From an uncultured Pelagibacteraceae bacterium (lineage in GTDB: Bacteria > Pseudomonadota > Alphaproteobacteria > Pelagibacterales > Pelagibacteraceae): DNA of 64,000 nt. The notes beneath the pieces were generated by a model. The model saw nothing but the letters and a program-made list of their open reading frames with translations. It was not told the DNA's origin and ran no database searches. The stretch covers positions 62,001 to 126,000 of the forward strand of contig CACFTX010000001.1 of assembly GCA_902569405.1 (NCBI GenBank), in the 5' to 3' direction. This document shows, piece by piece, positions 1 to 8,880 of the stretch (the stretch's first letter is position 1; each line of letters begins with the position of its first letter). The translations under genes were made by a program, and so were the position numbers.

Positions 1-555
1 GTGCCATGGCCAGCTCAAGGTTTGTATAGCAAGAAAGCAATCAACACACTTGATGATCTAAAAGGTTTAAAATTTAGAGCATATAACTCTGCTACAATTA
101 GAATTGCAGAATTGACTGGAATGGCTCCAACAAAAATTGAAGCTGCTGAAATAAGTCAAGCTTTTTCAACTGGAGCTGTCGAAAGTATGATCACATCTCC
201 AACAACAGGAAAAAATAAAAAAATTTGGGAAAATGGTGTGAAATATTTTTATGATATTGCAGCTTGGTTTCCTAAAAATATGATAATTGCAAACAAAGAC
301 GCTTGGAATAAGCTGGACAAGGCTACACAAGATTTAGTTAGAAAGGAAGCTGCGCTTGCTGAGAGAAAAGGTTGGCAACTTTCGAAACGAGGTAACGTTG
401 CTGATAAAAAAGCTTTAGCTGATGCAGGGATGGTAGTTGGAAAAGTGAATTCAGTTTTACAAAAACATTTTGAAAGTGTTGGTGCAACCATGGCTAAAGA
501 ATGGTCTGCAAAAGCAGGTTCAAGAGGAGCTGCTGTACTATCAGCATATAAATAA
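1..555 (+). CDS. dctP: TRAP transporter solute-binding protein DctP, C-terminal part
   Basis: This is the C-terminal part of a periplasmic DctP-type solute receptor; the true start lies upstream of the window, so the GTG at base 1 is not a real start. The 184 visible residues show the typical DctP features: the LKGLKFR strand with the arginine that usually binds the substrate carboxylate, the segment EISQAFSTGAVES, and a helical C-terminus ending in AYK. It is followed by a hairpin and then by the two membrane subunits, so it is the receptor of a tripartite transporter for an organic acid or similar solute. The substrate cannot be read from sequence; the 5-oxoprolinase genes downstream make 5-oxoproline or a related acid one possibility (inference). 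Confidence 0.9.
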   Translation: MPWPAQGLYSKKAINTLDDLKGLKFRAYNSATIRIAELTGMAPTKIEAAEISQAFSTGAVESMITSPTTGKNKKIWENGVKYFYDIAAWFPKNMIIANKDAWNKLDKATQDLVRKEAALAERKGWQLSKRGNVADKKALADAGMVVGKVNSVLQKHFESVGATMAKEWSAKAGSRGAAVLSAYK

Positions 556-569
556 AATACTTATCTTTA

Positions 570-597
570 AAAAGGCCACTATTCTTAGTGGCCTTTT
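570..597 (+). terminator. Hairpin between dctP and dctQ
   Basis: The 11-bp perfect stem AAAAGGCCACT / AGTGGCCTTTT closes a 6-nt loop and begins about 15 nt after the dctP stop codon. The T run is short (four T), so it may be a partial terminator or an mRNA-stabilising 3' end that lets the receptor be made in excess over the membrane subunits. dctQ starts only 7 nt after the stem. Confidence 0.75.
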
Positions 598-603
598 AAA
601 ATC

Positions 604-1086
604 ATGCTGAAGTACTTAGATAAAAATTTAAATAAAATTTATCAGTTTTCTGGATATATAGCAGCGTTATTTTTAATTTTTGTTGCTATATTTATTCTAA
701 TTGGAATTTCATCAAGAATATTTAATTTTTATATCAGAGGATTAGCAGAGTACTCCGGATACTGTATGGCCGCAGCATCTTTTTTTGCTTTATCTTATAC
801 TTTTATTCACGGTGGGCATATTAGAATAACTTTATTTTTTGAAAAATTAAAAGGAGCAAAAAAAAAAATTATAGAAATTTGGTGTTTAAGTCTTGCATGT
901 ATTTTTTCAGGTTATTTAGCATACTATTTTTTAAAAATGATAATTATTTCTTATAACTTTCAAGAAAGAAGCGAAGGAGCTGATGAGATTCTAATTTGGA
1001 TACCTCAAACCAGTGTATCTTTAGGATCTATTATTTTTTTCATATGTATTTTACACCATTTAATTTTAAAAATATTTAGCAAATAA
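604..1086 (+). CDS. dctQ: TRAP transporter small permease DctQ
   Basis: A 160-residue membrane protein with four predicted helices, at roughly residues 15-40, 50-70, 90-115 and 135-158, which is the size and layout of DctQ small permeases. It lies between the receptor and the large permease of the same TRAP system, and the next gene starts 3 nt after its stop. Family members form the membrane complex with DctM and couple sodium-driven uptake to the periplasmic receptor. The call rests on gene order and topology, since DctQ proteins are poorly conserved in sequence. Confidence 0.85.
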   Translation: MLKYLDKNLNKIYQFSGYIAALFLIFVAIFILIGISSRIFNFYIRGLAEYSGYCMAAASFFALSYTFIHGGHIRITLFFEKLKGAKKKIIEIWCLSLACIFSGYLAYYFLKMIIISYNFQERSEGADEILIWIPQTSVSLGSIIFFICILHHLILKIFSK

Positions 1087-1089
1087 ATA

Positions 1090-2400
1090 ATGCCCGAATT
1101 ATTTTTAATAATCTTTTTTATAAGTATTTTATTATTTTTCTTAGGAACAGGAGTTTGGGTTGCAATAAGCATGATAGGTGTTTCTGCGATTGGAATGATG
1201 TTGTTTACATCAAGACCTGTTGGAGATGCAATGGCAACTATTATTTGGGGGACTTCTTCATCATGGACGCTTACAGCATTGCCATTATTTGTTTGGATGG
1301 GAGAAATCTTGTTTAGAACTAAACTTTCAAAAAATCTCTTTGAAGGTTTATCACCTTGGATGCAAAAACTTCCAGGAGGGTTAATACATGTTAATGTTGT
1401 AGGTTGTGCTTTATTTGCAGCTATATCTGGTTCGTCAGCAGCTACTGTTGCTACAGTTGGAAAAATGTCGATCCCAGAATTAAGAAAAAGAAAATATCCT
1501 GAAAAAATTTTACTTGGTAGTTTAGCTGGATCAGGAACTTTGGGACTACTAATCCCTCCTTCTATAATTTTGATTATTTATGGAGTAACTGTGCAAGAGT
1601 CTATTGCAAAATTGTTTATAGCTGGAATTTTACCTGGAATAATGATTGCTGTTATTTTTATGCTATATGTAGTTTTTTGGTCATTATTGAACACAAAAAT
1701 CATGCCAAAGTCTTTTGAAAATTTTTCTTTTTTTCAAAAAATAAAAAAATCAAAACAATTACTCCCAGTTATTGTATTAATTTTAGCAGTAATTGGATCA
1801 ATTTACACAGGAATAGCAACAGCAACAGAAGCTGCATCCTTAGGTGTGGTAGGTGCGTTAGTATTATCTTATTTCCAAAAAAGCTTAAATTTAAAAACAT
1901 TTAGAGAATCTTTGCTGGGAGCAACCAAAACCTCATGCATGATTGCTTTCATTCTTGCAGGCTCGTCTTTTTTATCACTTGCAATGGGATTTACAGGTTT
2001 ACCAAGAAATTTAGCAATCTGGATACAGAATATGGATTTATCACCTTACATATTAATTTTTGTTTTAATGATATTTTATATTATTCTTGGAATGTTTCTT
2101 GATGGAATTTCAGCAGTTGTTTTAACAATGGCAATTATAGAACCGATGATAAGACAAGCAGGTTTTGACATGATATGGTTTGGTATATTTTTGGTAGTAG
2201 TTGTGGAAATGGCTCAAATTACTCCACCTGTTGGATTTAATTTGTTTGTTTTACAAGGTATGGCAAATAAAGATATGAGTTATATTGCTAAAAGTGCATT
2301 TCCACTTTTCTTATTAATGATTTTAGCCGTAATTATTATTATTATTTTTCCTGAGATCGCTTTATGGTTGCCACAACAAATGGTACAAAATATCAACTAA
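1090..2400 (+). CDS. dctM: TRAP transporter large permease DctM
   Basis: A 436-residue polytopic protein with the DctM hallmarks: TALPLFVWMGEIL near residue 65, the AAISGSSAATVATVG loop near residue 115, GTLGLLIPPSIILIIYG near residue 155, and the second-half repeat GMFLDGISAVVLT with ITPPVGFNLFVLQG. This is the transport subunit of the sodium-dependent TRAP system begun by dctP and dctQ. Its stop overlaps the stop of the convergent pxpA by 8 bp, so there is no room for a terminator between the two. Confidence 0.93.
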   Translation: MPELFLIIFFISILLFFLGTGVWVAISMIGVSAIGMMLFTSRPVGDAMATIIWGTSSSWTLTALPLFVWMGEILFRTKLSKNLFEGLSPWMQKLPGGLIHVNVVGCALFAAISGSSAATVATVGKMSIPELRKRKYPEKILLGSLAGSGTLGLLIPPSIILIIYGVTVQESIAKLFIAGILPGIMIAVIFMLYVVFWSLLNTKIMPKSFENFSFFQKIKKSKQLLPVIVLILAVIGSIYTGIATATEAASLGVVGALVLSYFQKSLNLKTFRESLLGATKTSCMIAFILAGSSFLSLAMGFTGLPRNLAIWIQNMDLSPYILIFVLMIFYIILGMFLDGISAVVLTMAIIEPMIRQAGFDMIWFGIFLVVVVEMAQITPPVGFNLFVLQGMANKDMSYIAKSAFPLFLLMILAVIIIIIFPEIALWLPQQMVQNIN

Positions 2401-3166
2401 ATTTTTTCATTTTATTTAATGGTTTTAAGATAAGTTTATTTTTTATTAAATTTTCTTTGATTGATTTAGCGGTAGCCAAAGAACTTTTATTATCACCATG
2501 TATGCAGACAGAATCTATTTCGCAAGATATTTGTTTGCCTGATAAGCAATTTATAGTTTGATTTTTTACCATTTTTAAAACGTGAGTTTTTGCTTTTTCA
2601 GGATCTGTGATTAAAGCATTTGGTTTAGATCTAGATACAAGATTGCCATCGTCTTCATAGTTTCTGTCTGCAAAAATTTCACATGCAATTTTCATATTTA
2701 ATTTTTTTGCTGCTATTTCCATTTTTGATCCAGTAGGAACTAAGTAAATCATATCTTTACTAATTTCATTTATAGCTTTTGCAATTGTTGTTGCTAGATC
2801 GATATCTTCACAGGCCATATTATTTAAGGCGCCATGAGGTTTTATATGAGTAACATTTTCACTATACTTAGATGCAACTGCTTGCAAGATTTCGTATTGA
2901 TCAAATATCAGTTTTCTTATTTCGTTTGAATTCAAGTTCATTCGTTTACGACCAAAATTATCAGGATCGTTAAACGAAGGGTGAGCTCCAATGCTAACAT
3001 CATTTTTTATTGATATATCTATAACCTTATTCATTGTTGTTTCATCCCCAGCATGATAGCCACATGCTATATTTGCAGAATTTACAATATTTAATAAATC
3101 AGGATCATTTTCTGTAGAATGAAATTTTGATTTTTCACCTAAATCACAATTGATATTAATTTCCAT
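2393..3166 (-). CDS. pxpA: 5-oxoprolinase subunit PxpA (LamB/YcsF family)
   Basis: A 257-residue LamB/YcsF-family protein. The family signatures are INCDLGE at the N-terminus, NIACGYHAGD near residue 32, IGAHPSFND with NFGRKRM near residue 60, and THIKPHGALNN near residue 106. PxpA with PxpB and PxpC forms the bacterial ATP-dependent 5-oxoprolinase that opens 5-oxo-L-proline to L-glutamate. In most genomes the three genes share one strand; here pxpA is divergent from pxpBC with only 27 bp between the start codons. It converges on dctM with an 8-bp overlap. Confidence 0.93.
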   Translation of the reverse strand: MEININCDLGEKSKFHSTENDPDLLNIVNSANIACGYHAGDETTMNKVIDISIKNDVSIGAHPSFNDPDNFGRKRMNLNSNEIRKLIFDQYEILQAVASKYSENVTHIKPHGALNNMACEDIDLATTIAKAINEISKDMIYLVPTGSKMEIAAKKLNMKIACEIFADRNYEDDGNLVSRSKPNALITDPEKAKTHVLKMVKNQTINCLSGKQISCEIDSVCIHGDNKSSLATAKSIKENLIKNKLILKPLNKMKKFS

Positions 3167-3193
3167 AACTCAAAGTCTAGAGTATAACATGGC

Positions 3194-3880
3194 ATGATAA
3201 AAAATATATCTAATCTTGGCGATGCAGCAATTTATTGTGATTTTGGCACAGAAGTTAATGAAACAATTAATTCTGAAGTTATTAAATACTTTAATTATTT
3301 GTCTGATGTAACTGAAGAGAGAAAAATAGAAGGAATTACTAACTTAACACCATCATATAATAAATTAATAATTAGTTTTGACTTAGGTATTACAAACTAT
3401 TCAAATATTAAAAAAAAAATAGAAAATTTAAAAATAGAAGATAGTAAAAAGCAATCATCTAAGAAAGTTAAAATTCCTGTATGTTGCGATGATAAATATG
3501 GATTAGATTTTAAAAGACTGTCAGAAAAACTAAGTCTTCCTAAAGAAGAAATACTTAAATTATATTTAGATAAGGAGTACTTCTGTTATATGACGGGGTT
3601 TATCGCTGGCATGCCTTTCTTAGGAGATTTAGATCAGAATATTAGATGTGATAGGCTCGAAACGCCTAGAGTAAAAGTTTCCAAAGGATCAGTAGGAATC
3701 ACTGAACAATTTGCAAATATTTACACTTTTGAAAGTCCTGGTGGATGGAACATTATAGGTAGTACGCCTAAAAAAATATTTAAAAAAGAAAACATCAATG
3801 ATCCAGTTTTGATTAAACCTGGTGATAAAGTAATTTTTTATGAAATTACAAATGAGGAATATTTAAATTGGAATGAGTGA
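3194..3880 (+). CDS. pxpB: 5-oxoprolinase subunit PxpB (KipI / allophanate hydrolase subunit 1 family)
   Basis: A 228-residue KipI-family protein. Its C-terminal half carries the conserved YMTGFIAGMPFLGDL stretch, the LETPRVKVSKGSVGI segment, and SPGGWNIIG near residue 178. It is one half of the PxpB-PxpC carboxyltransferase-like unit that works with PxpA in 5-oxoproline hydrolysis. The next gene starts 8 nt before this one ends, which suggests translational coupling. The old annotation as allophanate hydrolase is unlikely because no urea carboxylase or amidase domain is present. Confidence 0.92.
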   Translation: MIKNISNLGDAAIYCDFGTEVNETINSEVIKYFNYLSDVTEERKIEGITNLTPSYNKLIISFDLGITNYSNIKKKIENLKIEDSKKQSSKKVKIPVCCDDKYGLDFKRLSEKLSLPKEEILKLYLDKEYFCYMTGFIAGMPFLGDLDQNIRCDRLETPRVKVSKGSVGITEQFANIYTFESPGGWNIIGSTPKKIFKKENINDPVLIKPGDKVIFYEITNEEYLNWNE

Positions 3881-4826
3881 AGTTTATTTGGAAATATTGC
3901 GTCCTGGTATAAATACTACAGCACAAGACTGCGGAAGAAAGCATTTATATCACATAGGAATAACAGTTAGTGGAGCAATGGATTTAAGAAATCACATGTT
4001 AGCAAATGCGCTAGTTACAAATAAAACTGAAGAGGCATCTATTGAGTTTGCTTATCAGGGGCCACTTTTAAAATTAAAGAATGGAATGATTAATTTTGCC
4101 ATTACAGGAGACGTTGCTTTTAACATTGTTAGAAAAAATTCGATGGTAGAGGAGGGCAAATGTTATCAAAATTATATTTTAGAAAGTGATGACCAGCTAG
4201 ATATCATATCAACAAAAAAATCGGTATATGGATATTTATCAGTTAGCGGTGGTTTTAAGTTTGAAAAAACTTGGAATAGTTTTTCAGTTAACACCAAAGC
4301 AAATGTAGGACCAAATAATGGAAAAAAATACTCTATAGGTGAAAAAATTTTCATAAAAAGCTATGAAAATTTAAAAATAAAAGAAAGAAAAATAAATTAT
4401 ATAAATCCAGTAAATAATTTAATTAGAGTTCTAAAAGGAACAAATTTTAATTATTTTTCAAATGATTCTCAAAATAAATTTTTTAAAGATGAATATTTGA
4501 TAACTAATTTGACTGATAGAATGGGCATGAGACTTAAAGGTTCAATTTTAGAAAACATAAAAAGTACTAACATTAAATCTGAAGGGTTGATAAAAGGAGT
4601 GGTTCAAGTCCCAGCAGACGGTAATCCAATTATTTTATTAAATGATCATGGAACAATAGGAGGTTATCCTAAAATTGGAGTTGTTATTTCAGCTGATTTA
4701 GATCGTGTAGCACAATTACCTCCAGGCACAAGCATAAAATTTAAAGAAGTAACACTTGTAGAAGCTGAAAATTTATTTAAGAACTATTTATCTGAAACAA
4801 ATAAATATTTAAATGCAATTAATTAG
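3873..4826 (+). CDS. pxpC: 5-oxoprolinase subunit PxpC (KipA / biotin-dependent carboxyltransferase family)
   Basis: A 317-residue KipA-family protein that starts with the typical LRPGINTTAQDCGR segment, followed by VSGAMDLRNHMLANALV, and has the late motifs DRMGMRLKG near residue 212 and the conserved SEGLIKGVVQVPADGNPIILLND run near residue 235. It overlaps pxpB by 8 bp and the EamA gene by 14 bp, so the three genes form one transcription unit. With PxpA and PxpB it should give an ATP-dependent 5-oxoprolinase that feeds glutamate. Confidence 0.92.
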   Translation: MSEVYLEILRPGINTTAQDCGRKHLYHIGITVSGAMDLRNHMLANALVTNKTEEASIEFAYQGPLLKLKNGMINFAITGDVAFNIVRKNSMVEEGKCYQNYILESDDQLDIISTKKSVYGYLSVSGGFKFEKTWNSFSVNTKANVGPNNGKKYSIGEKIFIKSYENLKIKERKINYINPVNNLIRVLKGTNFNYFSNDSQNKFFKDEYLITNLTDRMGMRLKGSILENIKSTNIKSEGLIKGVVQVPADGNPIILLNDHGTIGGYPKIGVVISADLDRVAQLPPGTSIKFKEVTLVEAENLFKNYLSETNKYLNAIN

Positions 4827-5685
4827 AAATATACCTGGTCCTCTATTAGTTTTTTTAGGTGCTTTCAGTTTGAGCTTTGGAGGCTTAATTATAAAATCTT
4901 TTCATGGCGCAACTCAGTGGCAAATTTTATTTTGGCGTACTGTGTTTTTTTTATTAGTTGTTTCGGTATATTTAATTATTACTTATAAAAAAAATATCTT
5001 TAAATCTTTTTATGTTTCTGGTTTCCCAGGATTTTTTGGCGGTTTAATATTATCTTTTGGTTTTTGTGGTTATGTGTTTGCAATGTATAATACAACAGTT
5101 GCAAATACTAATTTTATCATTCAAACCCAAACAATTTTTCTTGCAATCTTTGGATATTTTTTTCTAAAAGAAAAGATTTCAAAAATTACATTAGTTTCAA
5201 TAATTTTAGCAATATCAGGAATTATTTTAATGGTAGGAAAAACTCTTTCCCCAGGTCAAATGCTTGGAAACATTGTAGCTTTTATAATGCCCATATCCTT
5301 CGCTGTGCTTATTCTTGTTGTGAGAAAATATCCTAATGTAGACATGGTTCCTTCACAGTTTATAGCTGGTGTTTTCGCTTTAATAGTTGGTTATCTAATG
5401 TCTGGAAAAATTAATATATCTTATCATGATATATTTTTAGGTTTTCTTGCAGGTTTTTTTCAACTAGGTTTTGGATTTATTTTTATAACCATTGGAGCTC
5501 AAAGAACTCCTTCTGCAATGGTAGGAATTATAATGTTAACAGAGGCTATTTTTGGACCATTGTGGGCATGGTTATTTGTAAATGAGGAGCCACCAATGAT
5601 TGTTATAGTTGGAGGGATATTTGTAATAATTGCAGTATTGCTACAATTTTTACACCAATACAAATCACCAATACAAATTAAGTAA
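4813..5685 (+). CDS. EamA/DMT-family transporter
   Basis: A 290-residue drug/metabolite-transporter superfamily protein with about ten hydrophobic helices in two EamA repeats; the first repeat ends near the helix containing SIILAISGIILMVG, and the second contains the AMVGIIMLTEAIFGPLWAWLF helix with the conserved E and P. Such proteins usually export amino acids or other metabolites. It overlaps pxpC by 14 bp and is followed at once by the next gene, so it is probably co-transcribed with the oxoprolinase genes. The substrate is unknown. Confidence 0.88.
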   Translation: MQLIRNIPGPLLVFLGAFSLSFGGLIIKSFHGATQWQILFWRTVFFLLVVSVYLIITYKKNIFKSFYVSGFPGFFGGLILSFGFCGYVFAMYNTTVANTNFIIQTQTIFLAIFGYFFLKEKISKITLVSIILAISGIILMVGKTLSPGQMLGNIVAFIMPISFAVLILVVRKYPNVDMVPSQFIAGVFALIVGYLMSGKINISYHDIFLGFLAGFFQLGFGFIFITIGAQRTPSAMVGIIMLTEAIFGPLWAWLFVNEEPPMIVIVGGIFVIIAVLLQFLHQYKSPIQIK

Positions 5686-6936
5686 ATGAAAATTGCAATT
5701 ATTGGCTCAGGCATTTCAGGCCTAAGTGCTTCTTATTATTTATCAAAAAAATATTATGTTGATCTATACGAAAAAGAAGATCGATTTGGTGGACATTCAT
5801 ATACAATAAATATTTTATACGACATAGAAAATAAAAAAAAAATAGACGTTGATATTGGCTTCATAGTTTTTAATGAAAAAACATATCCTAATTTAATAAA
5901 TTTCTTTAAGACGTTGGATGTAAAATATGAAAAAAGTGATATGTCTTTTTCCGTGTCGGCGGATAAGACAAATATAGAATATTGTGGAAAAGGGTTAAGT
6001 GGATTTTTTTCAAATAAAAAAAACTTATTTAATATTAAGTTTTTGAAAATGTTTTATGAAATAATTAATTTTTATAAAAAGTGCGAAAAAATAAATATAA
6101 ATAATTATGAAAACTTAACACTTGGTGAATACTTAAAAAAAGAGAATTTATCTAACTATTTTATAAACTACCATATAATACCAATGGTCTCAGCAATTTG
6201 GTCAATGCCACCAAGTGAAGTTAGACAAATGCCTTTAAGATTTTTTGTTATTTTTTTTAAAAATCATGGTTTGTTTAAAATTAAAAATAGGCCACAATGG
6301 TATACAGTTGCTAATAGAAGCAAGGATTATGTTGCAAAAGTAATAAACAAATTAAGCGGCGAACATTTTAAAAACTATAATATAAATAAAATTGTAAGAA
6401 ATAAAAATAACGTAAGCGTATACTATGGTGATGAAAGTGAATTTTTTAGTTATGATAAAGTAATATTGGCTACACATGCAGATCAAGCTTTAAATTTAAT
6501 TAAAAATCCAACAGAAAAAGAAAAAAATGTTTTAAAACATTTCCAGTATAAAAAAAATGTTGCTTTTATACATTCGGATGAAAGTTTTATGCCAAAAAAT
6601 AAAAAAAACTGGTGCTCATGGAATGCAAAAATAAATGAAAATAATTTACAAAAAAGTTCTGTTACTTATTGGTTAAATCTTTTACAAAATTTAAAAATAA
6701 ACAAAAATATTTTTTTAACAATAAATCCATATTATAAAATTTCCGAAGAAAAAATTTATAAAAAAGTTATTTTTACTCACCCGTACTACGATGAAGAAGC
6801 TTTAAAAAATCAAAATGAACTTCAATCTCTACAAAATAAAGATAATGTTTTATTTTGTGGAAGCTATTTTGGTTATGGTTTTCATGAAGATGGGATAAAA
6901 TCATCATTAGAAATGATAAAATTTTTAAATGATTAA
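5686..6936 (+). CDS. FAD-dependent oxidoreductase (amine-oxidase fold) of the Cfa/DUF1365 cluster
   Basis: A 416-residue flavoprotein that begins with the Rossmann motif IGSGISGLSASYYL and the downstream acidic residue YEKEDRFGGHS, as in flavin amine oxidases and desaturases. The C-terminal FAD segment is LFCGSYFGYGFHEDGI. Proteins of this type sit next to DUF1365 and cyclopropane-synthase genes in many bacteria; the sigmaE-ChrR regulon of Rhodobacter, which makes modified and furan fatty acids, contains such a set (established for that organism from memory, inferred here). It starts directly after the EamA stop and overlaps the next gene by 8 bp. Confidence 0.82.
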   Translation: MKIAIIGSGISGLSASYYLSKKYYVDLYEKEDRFGGHSYTINILYDIENKKKIDVDIGFIVFNEKTYPNLINFFKTLDVKYEKSDMSFSVSADKTNIEYCGKGLSGFFSNKKNLFNIKFLKMFYEIINFYKKCEKININNYENLTLGEYLKKENLSNYFINYHIIPMVSAIWSMPPSEVRQMPLRFFVIFFKNHGLFKIKNRPQWYTVANRSKDYVAKVINKLSGEHFKNYNINKIVRNKNNVSVYYGDESEFFSYDKVILATHADQALNLIKNPTEKEKNVLKHFQYKKNVAFIHSDESFMPKNKKNWCSWNAKINENNLQKSSVTYWLNLLQNLKINKNIFLTINPYYKISEEKIYKKVIFTHPYYDEEALKNQNELQSLQNKDNVLFCGSYFGYGFHEDGIKSSLEMIKFLND

Positions 6937-7696
6937 GGAATCTTGTATTTACTTTGGTAACGTTGTTCATAAAAGATTTAAACCAAAAGAACATTTTTTT
7001 AAATATAGAGTTTTTTCGCTTTTTTTAGATCTGTCAGAAATTAAATTAATTTCAAAAAAAATTTTATTTTTTTCTTACAATAGATTTAATTTAATAAGCT
7101 TTTTTGATAAAGATCATGGTGACAGAAATGGTTCAAACTTAAGTGCCTGGGTAATTAAAAATATTAAACAAAAAGGAATTGAAACAAATAATATTAAAAT
7201 CAAACTTTTATGTTATCCAAGAATTTTAGGATATGTTTTTAATCCGCTAAGTATTTTTTTTATTTATGATAAAAATTCATGTTTAATTGCAATACTTTAT
7301 GAAGTCAAAAATACTTTCGGTGAGCAACATACTTATATATTTAAAATTGAAAACCAATCCAAATTAGTTGAAAATAATTGTCAAAAAAAATTTTTCGTCT
7401 CTCCATTTATGGACCTTGACTCAACTTATTACTTTAAAATTCTTTACCCAGAAGACACATTATCTGTTGTAATAGACCAAAGAGATAAAGAAGGTAAATT
7501 ATTATTTGCCTCTCAAGATGGTAAAAGAATTGATTTATCTCCTAAAAACTTACTTTTTTTGTACTTAAAACATCCTTTAATGACATTTAAAATTATATCA
7601 GCGATACATTTTGAGGCATTAAGATTATGGACAAAAGGGATTAAACTTGTGAAGAAAAAAATCAAACTTAAAAATAATGTTACAATTGAAAGCTAG
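6929..7696 (+). CDS. DUF1365 family protein
   Basis: A 255-residue DUF1365 protein. The family pattern is visible: SCIYFGNVVHKRFKPKEHFF at the start, the conserved SFFDKDHGDRNG segment, LLCYPRILGYVFNPLSIFFI near residue 90, and VKNTFGEQHTYIF. The central region includes FVSPFMDLDSTYYF. The molecular function of DUF1365 is not established. Its constant partnership with the FAD protein upstream and the cyclopropane synthase downstream points to lipid modification. It overlaps the FAD gene by 8 bp and is followed 5 nt later by the cfa homologue. Confidence 0.88.
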   Translation: MIKESCIYFGNVVHKRFKPKEHFFKYRVFSLFLDLSEIKLISKKILFFSYNRFNLISFFDKDHGDRNGSNLSAWVIKNIKQKGIETNNIKIKLLCYPRILGYVFNPLSIFFIYDKNSCLIAILYEVKNTFGEQHTYIFKIENQSKLVENNCQKKFFVSPFMDLDSTYYFKILYPEDTLSVVIDQRDKEGKLLFASQDGKRIDLSPKNLLFLYLKHPLMTFKIISAIHFEALRLWTKGIKLVKKKIKLKNNVTIES

Positions 7697-7701
7697 AAAA
7701 A

Positions 7702-8874
7702 ATGAATTTTATTTCTGATAAAATAGTTTTTACAACTCTAAAGAATATGAAGTTTGGTTTTATAGAAGTTATAAACCATGATGGTAAAAAAATAATTCTA
7801 GGAGATATAAATTCTTCATTAAAATCTAAATTAATTATAAAAAAACCCGGATTCACTTTAGATATAATTAATAAAGGAAGTGTAGGTCTTGCAGAATCTT
7901 ATATGAGAGGAGATTTTGAAACTGATAACTTGACTAATCTTATAGAAATTACTGCAATAAATATTAAAAAGGTTCATAAAGTGACAGGATTGTTTGATAT
8001 ACCATTAGTTCATTATATTAAAAATATTTTTCATCAGAACACAAAAAAAAGAAGCAAAGAAAATATTTCTAAACATTATGATTTAGGTAACGAATTTTTT
8101 TCATTATGGCTTGATAAAACATTAACTTACTCAAGTGCAATTTTTGAAACTGAAAAAAAAGATTTAGAAGAAGCTCAAATTAATAAGTACAAAAAATTAT
8201 CTAGTTTAGTTAAACCTCAACAGGGTGACAAGATGCTAGAAATAGGATGTGGCTGGGGAGGGTTTGCCGAATATATAGGGAAAAATTATGATGTTAAATT
8301 AGACTGCATAACAATTTCAAAAAAACAATTTGAATATGCTAAAGAAAGAATTTTTAAAAATGGTTTAAACGAAAAAATTAACATTGAAATGCTAGATTAT
8401 AGAGATGTTAAAAAAAAATATAACTCAATAACTTCAATCGAAATGATTGAAGCGGTCGGGAAAAATTATTTAAAAAAATATTTTCAAAAAATAAAAGAAA
8501 ATTTAGTTGACAATGGAAAGGCCGCAATTCAAGCGATTACAATTAATGAAAACTTGTATGATAGATATAAAAAAAAAGAAGATTTTATTCAAAAATATAT
8601 TTTTCCAGGTGGTTTTTTGCCTTCTAAAAAAAAAATTATGAAACTTTCTGAAGAAACAGGCTTAAAATTTGAAAAATGTAATTCTTATGGTCTTCATTAT
8701 TCAAACACGCTTTATATTTGGAGAGATGAATTTATAAAAAAATGGGAAAATATTTCAGAACAAGGATTTGATTTAACTTTTAAAAGAATGTGGAATTTTT
8801 ATTTTTCTTATTGCGAAGCAGGTTTTAAATCAAAAAATATTGATCTGATTCAATTTTCTTTATCTAATAAATAG
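7702..8874 (+). CDS. cfa: Cyclopropane-fatty-acyl-phospholipid synthase family methyltransferase
   Basis: A 390-residue SAM-dependent methyltransferase of the Cfa family. The catalytic region shows SKHYDLGNEFFSLWLD, the SAM-binding MLEIGCGWGGFAEY near residue 178, MIEAVGKNYLKKYF with the conserved glutamate, and the late YIFPGGFLPS motif. Members methylate the double bond of unsaturated phospholipid acyl chains to give cyclopropane, or in some paralogues methyl-branched unsaturated fatty acids. With the FAD and DUF1365 neighbours, a product other than a plain cyclopropane is possible. The N-terminal 110 residues are the usual lipid-binding domain. Confidence 0.92.
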   Translation: MNFISDKIVFTTLKNMKFGFIEVINHDGKKIILGDINSSLKSKLIIKKPGFTLDIINKGSVGLAESYMRGDFETDNLTNLIEITAINIKKVHKVTGLFDIPLVHYIKNIFHQNTKKRSKENISKHYDLGNEFFSLWLDKTLTYSSAIFETEKKDLEEAQINKYKKLSSLVKPQQGDKMLEIGCGWGGFAEYIGKNYDVKLDCITISKKQFEYAKERIFKNGLNEKINIEMLDYRDVKKKYNSITSIEMIEAVGKNYLKKYFQKIKENLVDNGKAAIQAITINENLYDRYKKKEDFIQKYIFPGGFLPSKKKIMKLSEETGLKFEKCNSYGLHYSNTLYIWRDEFIKKWENISEQGFDLTFKRMWNFYFSYCEAGFKSKNIDLIQFSLSNK

Positions 8875-8880
8875 ACATTT

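Noticed and set aside
2364-2561. 65-residue plus-strand ORF after dctM
   Set aside because: It lies over the end of dctM and over pxpA on the other strand; no ribosome site and no domain.
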